The notes beneath the pieces are model-generated. The model worked only from the letters and a program-made list of their open reading frames with translations. It was not told where the DNA came from and did not search any database. Positions 17,285 to 26,754 of a stretch of 45,733 nt of DNA are shown here, piece by piece. The stretch comes from Bacteroidales bacterium. Lineage in GTDB: Bacteria; Bacteroidota; Bacteroidia; Bacteroidales; ML635J-15. The DNA lies in NCBI GenBank assembly GCA_017551515.1, contig JAFZLK010000116.1, forward strand, positions 1 to 45,733, written 5' to 3'. Made by a program: the position numbers and the translations under genes. Position 1 is the first letter of the stretch, and each line of letters begins with the position of its first letter.

Positions 17285-20200
17285 CTATTGCTTGCTTATC
17301 TTTATTGTATGAACCTCATCGCCAGCACGAAGCCTTACGAAATATATTCCCGTCTTTAGATCTGCACCAATCTTAATCGGACTTTGAACATCCTTGCCTT
17401 CAAATACAACTTGTCCCAAGACATCTATTATCTCGCAAGCAACAACTTCTGCTACATTTACATTGAACTCAATTGTAATTTCATCGCCGAACGGATTTGG
17501 ATAAGCAGAAATATCACTTCCATTTATTTCTTCTAAACCCACAGGTGGGTCTTCGGGATCGTCTGGATCGTCTGGGTCGTCTGGGTCATCAGGATCATCG
17601 GGATCATCTGGGTCATCAGGATCATCTGGATCGTCTGGATCGTCAGGATCATCTGGGTCGTCTGGATCATCACTTCCTCCGCAACGAACAATATTGGAAT
17701 AAATTCTATCGTAAGTTACATCGCCAAATACTAAAGGATTACTCATCTTTATCATAATGCGATAGTATGTTCCGCGCTCGTACTGGTTCATCTGAATAAA
17801 ATTGTATGTACAGAAAAGAACAGAATCCACGACTTCTAATGTTTCTGGAGAATCACCAGCAAGCAGATAAGTAAAAGTCTCGGAAATTCCCATATACGGA
17901 CTCCAGTTCAAGTTGCATACATTGTTTTGATCACATACGACAGCAAGAACAATAGTTCGATGGAACTCATTTATTTCACTCTCGTCACCGCAGTTGCTTA
18001 CAGCCGTAACCTTATATTTATAATAATGTTCCGAAACATTTACTGATGTATCCTCATACATTGCTTCGGCATTGAAATTCCTAGTAGCAATATTGACGAA
18101 TCCGTCCCCCGAATCGCGATATATCTTGTACTGCGCTGTACCTTGGTTTTCTGTCTTATTCCAACGCAAAATCACCGAATTCGACTCTGTAACACTTGCA
18201 AGCGCAAGTTTGTCGCCAGTGTATGGACGACGAAAACTAATGTTTACCTCATCATACAAACGACAGCCCATATTGTCGGTTACGGTAACAGAATAATCGC
18301 CCTCCGCATCCACAACTATGCTCTGCGTTGTTGCATCGTTACTCCACTGGTATGATGCGTAATTGCCGGCATCAAGCGTATAGGTCTGCCCTTCGCAAAG
18401 AACCATATCGGAAAACCTTCCAATACGCAACATTTCTGGTTCTGTTACAACAGTGTCAATTACTGTTGTACAATTGTTTGCATCGGTTATCGTAACAGAA
18501 TAACTGCCTGCCACAAGAGAGTTCACGTTATTGCTATTGGAATTATTATTACTCCATGCAAAAATGAAATCTCCGATATTCCATCCATCTGGCGATATTG
18601 AGATTGCTCCATTATTTGCGCCATTACAGGAAACATTTGCTACAGACAATGCAAAATTATGCGGTTCTGCATCCTCAACAACCACTTGAATTGTGTCCGT
18701 GCAGTTGTGGCTGTCTTTCGCTACCAAATAATATGTTCCCGGAGCAACATTTTGATACTGCTGTTGCAAACAAATCGGATATAGATTTTCGTTCAACCAG
18801 AAATATTGCGCGTATGTTCCTGTTCCACCAGTTGCCGATGCCGAAAGTTGAGCATCGTTTGCACCGGCACAAGTGGTAGGCGTCAATTGGGCAGAAGCGA
18901 TAAGTTCTGCCGGTTCTGTTATACTAACCGACAATGTTGCCTCACATGTATTTGCATCCGTAACCGTAAGCGAGTATTCGCCGGCGGATAGGTTTGTCCT
19001 ATCCGATGTATTTGCATCGTCCTGCCAAGCATAAAGGTATTGTCCAGTTCCTCCTGTTACAATTACGGAAATTGCGCCATTGTTTGCACCATAACAAGTT
19101 ATATTGGTCGAATTTGCCGAAACATTAAGCGCTGTTGGCTGTGAAATGCTACGCGCAACACTTGCCATACAACTATTTGCATCGGTAACCGTCAGCGAAT
19201 ATTCGCCAGAGGAAAGATTTGTCCTGTCTTCGGTTGTGATTCCATCGTTCCATGAATAGTTATATGCTGGCGTTCCGCCAGTAACAGTAACCGAAATAGA
19301 ACCGTTATCTGCACCAAAACAAGTTATGTCGCTTGCTTCGGCTTCTATTGTCAGCAAATCTGGTTGTGTTATTGTAAACGACTGCATAACAGTGCAAGAA
19401 TTTCTATCGGTTACTGTGCAGGAATATTCGTTAGCTGCAAGATTTGCGAGATTTGCTGTTTCCGCATTGTTGTTCCATGCGTAAGTGTATGGCAAAGTAC
19501 CACCCGAAACATTGAGAGTGATTCTTCCTGAATTGTCACCGTTGCACAAAAGGTTGTCAGATGTTGCATTGGTAAGAATCTGCTCTTTCGCAACAATCGT
19601 AGTCGCTAATATTCTAGTGCAGGTTCCAGATGTTATTGCCACCGAATAATTTCCTGCGTCTATATTTGTGCGTTCAGTTGCCGATGTATTGCCATTTTCC
19701 CAAACGAAAGTCGATGCTCCAAGATTTGAAAGCAAAAGACTTCCTGTTTCTCCGAAGCATTCAGGCTGAATATAAGTGAGATTTTGGTTCTGGAGTGCAT
19801 TACCATATTCAAGGAAGAAAACCGAATCTGCAATTATTTTACCTTCGGAATTTTTTGCCAAAAGATGCTTGAAACCACCCGGGATGTTAGCGAAACTTCC
19901 ACTTGTCTGCCAGTTTTCGCCATTGTTAATCGAATAGGATGATGCTCCAGTTGCCGAAATTGTCATGCTGGCATTGCTGTTGCCATCGCAGGTTTCTGGT
20001 TGCGATGAAATTGTAAAAGTTGTATTGCAATTGATACAAATTTTTGCCACATCGCCATTGTTGCATATTGCCCAAAGCGTTCCACTGCCTGACGACGCAA
20101 TGCTAGTGTAACTTCCTGCCATCACCTCGCGCCACGAATCTGAATACTCATAAATCTTGCCGTCGTTGGTGAGAACATACACATTGTTGTCGCAGGCTGC

Positions 20201-21703
20201 CGACGAAAGTATTGAAGTACTGAATGCACCTGTATGTGACGTTGCCGTCAATGTTGACGGATTGAAACTTGCTATTCCTCCTGCAATTGTTATATAAATA
20301 TTGTCCGACGCAGTCTTTACAAAACGAGAGTTATTATTGAGGCTAATTCCAGCCGTCATTTGCACCAATGCATTGTTTTCTACTTTATACAATGCATTTC
20401 CCGCTATTGCAAAAACGCCATTCTGACAAACCACATCCTTTACTGCCGATGCACTTTCTATAGTATCAACTATTACACCATCGCGTATCTGCAATATTCC
20501 TGAATTTGTTGCGACATAAACGAAATCAGCATCATCGGCTATTGCATTCACATTTGTCTGCGCCACTACCGACACATTTATTCCGGCCTTGCGCAAAAGC
20601 GAATTGTTGGTTCCAATCCAAACAGTATCGTTGTGCAGGCACATTGCATTAATTGTAAGATTCTGCAAATTGCGCTTGTACGACAGCCAAGTGAAATCCG
20701 AAACCATGTTTATTCCGCCATTTCCTGCAATGCACACCGTTCCTGCATTGTCGCCCCAAATGAAATTCGGGGTATGATTGAGCAATGTGCTGTTAGTGTG
20801 ATATGTTTCAGCATTGCCATTGAAATCCATAACAGCAACTCCATTCTGCATATCGATACCCCATATTCTTTTACTTGGCAAACTGCTGACCATAAGTTTT
20901 TCTACGGAAAACTTATCATTCAGTAAAACGCTAATCGTACCATCATACTTGTAAATTCCGTTTAAGTTTCCGTAAATGATGTTTTGTGCAAAATCCTCGC
21001 AAACAGCCGATGCTCCAACATTAATACCTTCAATCGATGTCCATGAGTTATAGTCGTATGACATTATGCCCGTGCTGGTTGCAGCAAGCAAGTCTCCATT
21101 GAAACGCTGATACACACCATACACAAATTTGCCATAAAAGACATCAGAAAACGACTTAACCTTACCATTAGCACATATTTCGACCAATTTTCCGTTACTA
21201 CTCACCCAAACATTCTGCCCACGGTCGGCAAAAATATCTGTTACTACATTTGAATAATCGTAATCATCCAAAATTACAGTCGTATTCCCAGAATTGAACT
21301 CAATTACAGATGTTGTTGTCGCAAACCAAAATCTTCCGTCTGCAAGGGCGACGATTTTCCTAATATTGCTCCCTGTGAAATCGTTTTGCCACACATTGCC
21401 ATTGCTTACCGAAACTCCTGTTGTTGTCGCAACATAAACTTTTCCGTCTGAAGCAACACAAATGTCGTTTATGGAATTGCCAGCAAGTCCATTTGCAGTT
21501 GTAATTACATTAAAATCAGTGCCATCATACGAAACCAACCCGTTTCTAGTACCGATTAAAATATTGCCATCAGCATCCTGCGCAATACAAGTTACCGTAT
21601 CGGAAGGAAGAGTCTGCTCGTAACCGAAAACAACTGACGACTGTCCATATACACTCGCCAAGCAAGTGATAATCAATGCTATAATCAGCAAAAATCTTTT
21701 CAT
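17285..21703 (-). CDS. Giant T9SS surface protein: propeller, SprB repeats, Asp-Asp-Pro linker
   Basis: 1472 residues from the ATG at 21703. This start gives a clean signal peptide (MKRFLLIIALIITCLASVYGQ) and lies downstream of a perfect -7 element at 21729-21737, while an upstream in-frame ATG at 21766 lies before that promoter. The N-terminal half has two-component-regulator-propeller-type blades (TCIAQDADGNILIGTRNGL, SINDICVASDGKVYVATTTG). From about residue 650 there are five or more SprB-type repeats (ITCFGADNGSISVTVTGG, SLTVTDANSC). A fibronectin-III-like module follows (YKYKVTAVSNCGDES), then 13 Asp-Asp-Pro triplets and one Glu-Asp-Pro, and a T9SS sorting domain (ISAYPNPFGDEITIEF). Probably a cell-surface adhesin or gliding-type protein. 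The same Fn3-like module occurs in the surface protein at the left edge. Confidence 0.9.
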   Translation of the reverse strand: MKRFLLIIALIITCLASVYGQSSVVFGYEQTLPSDTVTCIAQDADGNILIGTRNGLVSYDGTDFNVITTANGLAGNSINDICVASDGKVYVATTTGVSVSNGNVWQNDFTGSNIRKIVALADGRFWFATTTSVIEFNSGNTTVILDDYDYSNVVTDIFADRGQNVWVSSNGKLVEICANGKVKSFSDVFYGKFVYGVYQRFNGDLLAATSTGIMSYDYNSWTSIEGINVGASAVCEDFAQNIIYGNLNGIYKYDGTISVLLNDKFSVEKLMVSSLPSKRIWGIDMQNGVAVMDFNGNAETYHTNSTLLNHTPNFIWGDNAGTVCIAGNGGINMVSDFTWLSYKRNLQNLTINAMCLHNDTVWIGTNNSLLRKAGINVSVVAQTNVNAIADDADFVYVATNSGILQIRDGVIVDTIESASAVKDVVCQNGVFAIAGNALYKVENNALVQMTAGISLNNNSRFVKTASDNIYITIAGGIASFNPSTLTATSHTGAFSTSILSSAACDNNVYVLTNDGKIYEYSDSWREVMAGSYTSIASSGSGTLWAICNNGDVAKICINCNTTFTISSQPETCDGNSNASMTISATGASSYSINNGENWQTSGSFANIPGGFKHLLAKNSEGKIIADSVFFLEYGNALQNQNLTYIQPECFGETGSLLLSNLGASTFVWENGNTSATERTNIDAGNYSVAITSGTCTRILATTIVAKEQILTNATSDNLLCNGDNSGRITLNVSGGTLPYTYAWNNNAETANLANLAANEYSCTVTDRNSCTVMQSFTITQPDLLTIEAEASDITCFGADNGSISVTVTGGTPAYNYSWNDGITTEDRTNLSSGEYSLTVTDANSCMASVARSISQPTALNVSANSTNITCYGANNGAISVIVTGGTGQYLYAWQDDANTSDRTNLSAGEYSLTVTDANTCEATLSVSITEPAELIASAQLTPTTCAGANDAQLSASATGGTGTYAQYFWLNENLYPICLQQQYQNVAPGTYYLVAKDSHNCTDTIQVVVEDAEPHNFALSVANVSCNGANNGAISISPDGWNIGDFIFAWSNNNSNSNNVNSLVAGSYSVTITDANNCTTVIDTVVTEPEMLRIGRFSDMVLCEGQTYTLDAGNYASYQWSNDATTQSIVVDAEGDYSVTVTDNMGCRLYDEVNISFRRPYTGDKLALASVTESNSVILRWNKTENQGTAQYKIYRDSGDGFVNIATRNFNAEAMYEDTSVNVSEHYYKYKVTAVSNCGDESEINEFHRTIVLAVVCDQNNVCNLNWSPYMGISETFTYLLAGDSPETLEVVDSVLFCTYNFIQMNQYERGTYYRIMIKMSNPLVFGDVTYDRIYSNIVRCGGSDDPDDPDDPDDPDDPDDPDDPDDPDDPDDPDDPDDPDDPEDPPVGLEEINGSDISAYPNPFGDEITIEFNVNVAEVVACEIIDVLGQVVFEGKDVQSPIKIGADLKTGIYFVRLRAGDEVHTIKISKQ
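17547..17672 (-). repeat. 9-bp tandem repeat encoding Asp-Asp-Pro
   Basis: Fourteen contiguous 9-bp units of the form GG(A/G)TC(A/G)TC(N) read on the plus strand. They encode 13 DDP and one EDP on the minus strand. Third-codon bases vary between units while the amino acids do not, so the peptide is kept by selection. It forms the linker before the sorting domain. Confidence 0.95.
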
Positions 21704-21728
21704 TTCAATAAATTTTACTTGTATGGTC

Positions 21729-21737
21729 GCAAATGTA
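21729..21737 (-). promoter_or_regulatory. -7 promoter element of the propeller protein gene
   Basis: Minus-strand TACATTTGC, a perfect TAnnTTTGC match, 26 nt before the ATG at 21703. It decides the start codon because the alternative ATG at 21766 is upstream of it. Confidence 0.65.
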
Positions 21738-21881
21738 TGAAAATTATTGTTTAGGTAGAAATACATTTTCGCAAAGTTATCATCATGCGGTTGATGACAA
21801 GTTCAAAAAGGACTCACGACAGGGGAAAGCACAAATTTGAAAATTGTAATTATTTTTTCAACAAAATTTATGGAAGTTGCA

Positions 21882-21890
21882 TAAATTTGC
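21882..21890 (+). promoter_or_regulatory. -7 promoter element of serS
   Basis: TAAATTTGC, a perfect match to TAnnTTTGC, 22 nt before the serS ATG. No clear -33 box is seen 19 nt upstream. Confidence 0.6.
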
Positions 21891-21912
21891 ACCCGATTAA
21901 ATTTTTCAGAAA

Positions 21913-23178
21913 ATGCTTACATTAAAATTAATCCGCGATGACAAGGATTTCGTCATCAACCGTTTGAAAATTAAGAATTTCGACGCAACAGAATTGGTAG
22001 AAAAAATCATCGCCTGCGACGACCGCCGCAAGGAATGTCAGTTTACAAAGGACAATATACTGAAGGAATTAAACACCATAGCAAAGCAAGTTGGTCAACT
22101 TTTCGCACAAGGCAAAAAGGAAGAAGCCGAACAAGCAAAGTCGAAGACTGCCGAACTCAAGGAACAAGTGAAGGAACTTGAAGCAAAGCAAGCAGAAGCC
22201 GAAAAGGAACTCAACGGCTACATGGTGCTTCTTCCAAATACTCCGCACGAATCTGTTCCACTAGGCAAAGGCGAAGACGACAATGTAGTTGAAAAGATGG
22301 GCGGAACTATTCCTGAACTCAAGTTCAAGAAACCGCACTGGGAAATCATCAAGGACTTGAACATCATCAACTTCGACCTTGGCACAAAGATTACCGGCGC
22401 AGGATTCCCTGTATATCTCGGCAAAGGCGCAAAACTTCAGCGCGCACTCATAACCTTCTTCCTCGATGAAGCAGAAAAAGCAGGTTATGCCGAAGTTCTT
22501 CCTCCACTGATGGTAAACGAGGACAGCGGTTACGGAACAGGTCAGCTTCCCGACAAGGAAGGACAAATGTACCACGCAACAGTTGACAACTACTACCTCA
22601 TACCAACTGCCGAAGTTCCTGTAACCAACCTATACCGCGATGTCATCCTCAACGAAAAGGATTTCCCGATTAAGAATGTCGCTTACTCGGCATGTTTCCG
22701 TCGCGAAGCAGGTTCATGGGGTGCAAATGTGCGCGGACTCAACCGTCTGCACGAATTCGACAAGGTGGAAATCGTACAGATTCGCAAGCCCGAAGATTCA
22801 TACCAAGCATTGGAAGAAATGAAGGCTCATGTTGAAGGATTGCTCATTAAGTTGGGACTACCCTACCGCGTACTTCGTCTCTGCGGTGGTGACATAAGCT
22901 TCACCTCATCGCTCACATTCGACTTTGAGGTATTCTCGGCAGCACAGGAAAAGTGGCTCGAAGTAAGTTCGGTATCTAATTTTGAAGACTTCCAGGCAAA
23001 CCGTCTGAAACTGAGATACCGCACCGCCGACAAGAAAACCCAGCTTTGCCATACATTGAACGGAAGCGCATTGGCATTACCTAGAATCATGGCTGCAATC
23101 ATCGAAAACTACCAGACCGAAGACGGAATTATCGTTCCAGAAGTGCTGAGGAAATATACAGGTTTCGACAAGATTTAG
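21913..23178 (+). CDS. serS: Seryl-tRNA synthetase
   Basis: 421 residues, full length. It charges tRNA-Ser with serine in the cytoplasm. The N-terminal 110 residues form the long antiparallel coiled coil that grips the tRNA long arm (Lys/Glu/Ala-rich). The class II core follows: motif 2 in ACFRREAGSWGANVRGLNRL, the TAEVP serine-binding loop, and motif 3 in ALPRIMAAIIENYQ near the C-terminus. It is a single-gene unit with its own -7 element and a strong terminator at 23319-23349. Confidence 0.97.
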   Translation: MLTLKLIRDDKDFVINRLKIKNFDATELVEKIIACDDRRKECQFTKDNILKELNTIAKQVGQLFAQGKKEEAEQAKSKTAELKEQVKELEAKQAEAEKELNGYMVLLPNTPHESVPLGKGEDDNVVEKMGGTIPELKFKKPHWEIIKDLNIINFDLGTKITGAGFPVYLGKGAKLQRALITFFLDEAEKAGYAEVLPPLMVNEDSGYGTGQLPDKEGQMYHATVDNYYLIPTAEVPVTNLYRDVILNEKDFPIKNVAYSACFRREAGSWGANVRGLNRLHEFDKVEIVQIRKPEDSYQALEEMKAHVEGLLIKLGLPYRVLRLCGGDISFTSSLTFDFEVFSAAQEKWLEVSSVSNFEDFQANRLKLRYRTADKKTQLCHTLNGSALALPRIMAAIIENYQTEDGIIVPEVLRKYTGFDKI

Positions 23179-23194
23179 AATAATGTTTCTGGTT

Positions 23195-23300
23195 TCTAAT
23201 TTCTGGTTGTGCAACCCCCAAAACCCAGAACGGCGTAGCCCTCAACGAAGTTAAACTTTGAAACGGGCAAAGCCCATAGAAACCCAGAAACTTAGAAACT
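23195..23300. repeat. Second cluster of AGAAAC / GGC-nnn-GCC repeats
   Basis: Downstream of serS, units such as AGAAACCCAGAAAC, ACTTAGAAACT, GGCGTAGCCC and GGGCAAAGCCC recur in the same style as at 14762-14872. It lies between the stop codon and the terminator, so it would be transcribed as 3' UTR. Confidence 0.65.
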
Positions 23301-23318
23301 ATTTATTTGCCTGTTCAC

Positions 23319-23349
23319 AAAAAAGTCGGATTTATTTCCGACTTTTTTT
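23319..23349 (+). terminator. serS terminator
   Basis: Stem AAGTCGGA/TCCGACTT (23323-23330 with 23337-23344), loop TTTATT, then a T-run. An A-run precedes the stem. Confidence 0.85.
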
Positions 23350-23386
23350 ATTTTTAAATTATTTTTACCGCCAAAAATTAAAAACT

Positions 23387-25129
23387 ATGACGGAAATACT
23401 TTGGACAGTCAAGGAATGCAATGACAGTCGGTCTGTTGAACGACTGATGAAGGATGTGGGAGTTGACAAACTGATAGCAACCTTGCTTGTTCAGCGCGGA
23501 GTACACGACTACGATGAAGCGAAACGCTTTTTCCGTCCACAGCTCGATGACCTTTACGATCCCTTCCTGATGAAGGACATGGACAAGGCAGTTGACCGTC
23601 TTACTCGCGCTATCGACAATCACGAAAAAATATTGATTTTCGGTGACTACGATGTCGATGGCACAACTGCAACAGCACTTATGCTACGCTACCTGAACAA
23701 ACAGAATGCAAATGTCGATTTCTACATTCCCGACCGCTACTTGGAAGGGTACGGACTTTCAACACAGGGAATCGACTATGCAACAGAAAACGGCATTACG
23801 CTACTTATTACTGTTGACTGCGGAATAAAGGGCAACGACAAGATTGACTACGCCAACAGCAAAGGCATAGATGTAATTGTGTGCGACCACCACACCGTTG
23901 GCGATGAACTGCCAAACGCATACGCCGTACTCGACCCAAAGCGCCCCGACTGTGGCTATCCGTTCAACGAACTTTCGGGATGCGGTGTGGCTTTCAAACT
24001 GTTGCAGGGATACATCCAAAAACATAACCTTGACATCGAGGACATAACATGCTACCTTGACCTTGTTGCCGTCAGCATCGGCTCCGACATTGTGCCGATA
24101 ATCGGCGAAAATAGAATTCTGGCATTCTACGGATTGCAAAAATTGAACACCTCGCCTTGCACTGGACTTGAAAGTATAATCGACCTTACAGATTTGAGCA
24201 ACAAAGAAATACAAATCAATGACATTGTTTTCAAAATTGGTCCGAGAATAAACGCAGCCGGTCGTATAGACACTGGTAAAACCGCTGTGGAACTACTGAT
24301 TACAACCGATCGCGACTTCGCATTGCAAATAGGCAATTCCATCGACGGAATGAATAGTTACCGCAAGGAGATAGACCGCAACATCACCGAAGAAGCAATT
24401 GCTCAAATCGAAGCTGATGAAACTCTGAAAAATGCCTATTCCACAGTTGTCTTCGACCCGAACTGGCATAAAGGCGTCGTTGGAATCGTAGCATCAAGAC
24501 TTACCGAAACATACTACAGACCTACAATAGTGCTTACCGAAAACAACGGACTCATAGTTGGTTCGGCACGCTCGGTAGAAGGATTCGACCTGTACAGCGC
24601 AGTTACCGCTTGCAGCGACTTGCTTGAAAGTTTTGGCGGACACACATACGCAGCAGGACTATCGATGCAAAAAGAAAACCTTGAAGCATTCAGGCAAAGA
24701 TTCGAAAAGTATGTACGCGAAAATATCACAGAGGAGCAAAGACATCCGATAATTCGCATCGACACAGAAATAATGATAAAGGAGATAACGCCCAAAAACT
24801 ACCGCATACTCAAACAATTCGCACCGTTTGGACCAGGCAATATGTCACCGGTATTCGCCTCACGGCAAATTTACGACAACGGCATGGGCAGACAGATCGG
24901 CAAAAACCTCGAACACCTGAAACTGAAAATCGTTCAACAGGTAGGAGACAACAACTGCATCGATGGCGTGGGATTCGGATTCGGCAACTGCTACGAAACC
25001 ATTTCCGACTACAAACCATTCGACATCTGCTACCACATTGCCGAAAACAATTTCATGAACCAAACCACATTGCAAATCCAATTGCTGGATATAAAAAGTG
25101 ACGCAATGCATTGTGCCACTTCAATTTGA
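23387..25129 (+). CDS. recJ: Single-stranded-DNA-specific exonuclease RecJ
   Basis: 580 residues from the ATG at 23387. A longer frame runs back to 23258 but passes through the serS repeat cluster and terminator, so it is rejected. The DHH phosphoesterase core has DYDVDG (87-92), a further acidic motif TVDCGIKG and the DHH motif CDHHT (167-169). The DHHA1 domain carries GSARSVEGFDLYSA and SFGGHTYAAGLSM. The C-terminal part is the OB-type DNA-binding region. RecJ degrades 5' single-stranded ends during recombination and repair. It converges on the RNA ligase gene with only seven bases between the stops. Confidence 0.96.
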   Translation: MTEILWTVKECNDSRSVERLMKDVGVDKLIATLLVQRGVHDYDEAKRFFRPQLDDLYDPFLMKDMDKAVDRLTRAIDNHEKILIFGDYDVDGTTATALMLRYLNKQNANVDFYIPDRYLEGYGLSTQGIDYATENGITLLITVDCGIKGNDKIDYANSKGIDVIVCDHHTVGDELPNAYAVLDPKRPDCGYPFNELSGCGVAFKLLQGYIQKHNLDIEDITCYLDLVAVSIGSDIVPIIGENRILAFYGLQKLNTSPCTGLESIIDLTDLSNKEIQINDIVFKIGPRINAAGRIDTGKTAVELLITTDRDFALQIGNSIDGMNSYRKEIDRNITEEAIAQIEADETLKNAYSTVVFDPNWHKGVVGIVASRLTETYYRPTIVLTENNGLIVGSARSVEGFDLYSAVTACSDLLESFGGHTYAAGLSMQKENLEAFRQRFEKYVRENITEEQRHPIIRIDTEIMIKEITPKNYRILKQFAPFGPGNMSPVFASRQIYDNGMGRQIGKNLEHLKLKIVQQVGDNNCIDGVGFGFGNCYETISDYKPFDICYHIAENNFMNQTTLQIQLLDIKSDAMHCATSI

Positions 25130-25136
25130 TATTAAC

Positions 25137-26702
25137 TCAATTATTTGAATCTTCCACATCTTCCAACGCAAAGCCTTCCATCATCTCGGAATCCATAGCA
25201 CCGCTTTCAATCCTCTTGCCTTCGTACAAGAGAAAGTTCATGCTTTTAAGTTTGAAAGCCTCGGCAATGTCGTCGCCATCCTTGCGGATTACAATGCCTT
25301 CGCGCGGAACTGCACTCACACACAACGGTTCGTTCTGCTCCAATCCGAAATGAGCAGTGTCGTTCTTCATTGCCTCCAACAGATTTTCGTGCCAATGCGT
25401 ATTTACATCCAAATCGGGATAAAGTTCGCGCAAAGTTCCGTGATACAGTAAGTTGACAGGTTTTATAATGCCGGTGAAAACATCGGGATTCTTATTTATA
25501 AGGTCAATTGTCCACTTGTAAACATCCTCCATTTCCATATCCACAATCTCGCCGTCGTCCTTGCTGATTGTTGTGATACGATAAGGCATCATGAAACACT
25601 TGCCGACATCGCAACCATAGTCGTATGGCGACTGGAACATAGTCTCGGTGTCGGGAATATATCCGCAGACCTCGCCGTAAACAGTCATTCCTTCGGGAAT
25701 GTAGTCCTTGATTTTCTGGTTGTACCAATTCCAGATGTCGAACTCGTAGAAGCCCTCATCGTTGCCCTGACCTATATAGCGGTTGCGTGGCACACGGCGC
25801 GACGAGCAGATATTGCCGAACTCAACCATGTAGTTGGGGAACAGATGCTTTTCAAGATAATCCTCGCGCTTGTCCGACGACACAAACAACGATGCGAACC
25901 TTATTCCCAGATTACCAAAGAACTGCAATGGATTCAACCTTTTGGGAACCTTGGTCGGGACATTTGCGAATATCGCCGAAGTACCATGCATTTTCACGCT
26001 TATATAGACCGAATCGTCGGGTTTGAAACGCCAGATGTTGTCGTTGAGCATCTTGGTGTCGTAGTTGAACTTGAAATATTCGGGAATAATCCTGTCGAAC
26101 AACTTGACGCTCTTTTTCTTACGCGGAGTAATACCCTGCGGAGGACGTTTCTTCTTGCCATGAAATTCTGGCACATACGCCTTTATGAACATAACGCCGT
26201 CAATGGTATCGAAGTTGAAAGGAATTTCGTTACCCTCATCGTCGTGCGCAATGTAATCCTCAAGTTTTACGTCCTTGAAGCGGCTGTTCCACCTCACAAG
26301 CGAATCCTCCCTGAAGATAATTCCCATCGACGGACATCCGCGCAACCTAATCATCTTTAGACGACCTTTCTTGTTGAAGAATCCCACAAGTTTCTTGGCT
26401 TCCGCCTCACGACCTTCGTCAAGCAACTTCTTAACTTCCTCGTAGTTGGAATTCAGTTCGCGACTGCCCATCTCGAACAGATTGTTCTTTGAGAGAAACT
26501 CGTAATTAAGGCGCGTTTCGTTCTTGCAGTATATCACAACATCGCCCTCGTTGACTGTACTTTTGTTGCACACAATGTTGTATCCGCCGATAACCGTCTT
26601 CACAAGGTTGTCGGAATTTTCAACTGGCTCAATATGCTGAACCCTGACGATGGAGGCACAATATTCCTCCTTCATTTTCTCTGACTGTGTAAATATCTGC
26701 AT
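25137..26702 (-). CDS. RNA ligase, Rnl5/DraRnl (DRB0094)-like
   Basis: 521 residues. The N-terminal 120 residues match the OB-type domain of the Deinococcus RNA ligase family (CASIVRVQHIEPVENSDNL, then VNEGDVVIYCKNE). The nucleotidyl-transferase domain follows, with motif I VKMHGTS (adenylated Lys237), motif IIIa/III-like VYGEVCGYI (Glu344), motif IV EGIVIR (468-473) and motif V FKLK (483-486). Every catalytic motif is present, so it should be active in sealing RNA nicks with ATP. It is much longer than the 342-residue Deinococcus enzyme; the extra length is an insert before motif I (about 120-230, rich in Lys/Pro/Arg) and a C-terminal acidic tail. Probably co-transcribed with the DUF2130 gene 52 nt upstream. 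Confidence 0.85.
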   Translation of the reverse strand: MQIFTQSEKMKEEYCASIVRVQHIEPVENSDNLVKTVIGGYNIVCNKSTVNEGDVVIYCKNETRLNYEFLSKNNLFEMGSRELNSNYEEVKKLLDEGREAEAKKLVGFFNKKGRLKMIRLRGCPSMGIIFREDSLVRWNSRFKDVKLEDYIAHDDEGNEIPFNFDTIDGVMFIKAYVPEFHGKKKRPPQGITPRKKKSVKLFDRIIPEYFKFNYDTKMLNDNIWRFKPDDSVYISVKMHGTSAIFANVPTKVPKRLNPLQFFGNLGIRFASLFVSSDKREDYLEKHLFPNYMVEFGNICSSRRVPRNRYIGQGNDEGFYEFDIWNWYNQKIKDYIPEGMTVYGEVCGYIPDTETMFQSPYDYGCDVGKCFMMPYRITTISKDDGEIVDMEMEDVYKWTIDLINKNPDVFTGIIKPVNLLYHGTLRELYPDLDVNTHWHENLLEAMKNDTAHFGLEQNEPLCVSAVPREGIVIRKDGDDIAEAFKLKSMNFLLYEGKRIESGAMDSEMMEGFALEDVEDSNN

Positions 26703-26718
26703 ATTAAAACGTTTTAAT
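26703..26718. promoter_or_regulatory. Perfect 16-bp palindrome at the RNA ligase start
   Basis: ATTAAAACGTTTTAAT is an exact palindrome ending one base before the RNA ligase ATG. The AAACGTTT centre is like LacI/GalR-type operators. Its position suggests an operator or a translation-control site; no regulator gene is adjacent. Confidence 0.5.
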
Positions 26719-26754
26719 TGTGATACACTTCATACTAAGATAATAAAAATTAGA

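Noticed and set aside
21704..21766. Upstream ATG for the propeller protein
   Set aside because: It lies before the TACATTTGC promoter element and would bury the signal peptide 21 residues inside.
23258..23386. Upstream extension of the recJ reading frame
   Set aside because: It reads through the AGAAAC repeat cluster and the serS terminator; family N-termini begin at the ATG at 23387.
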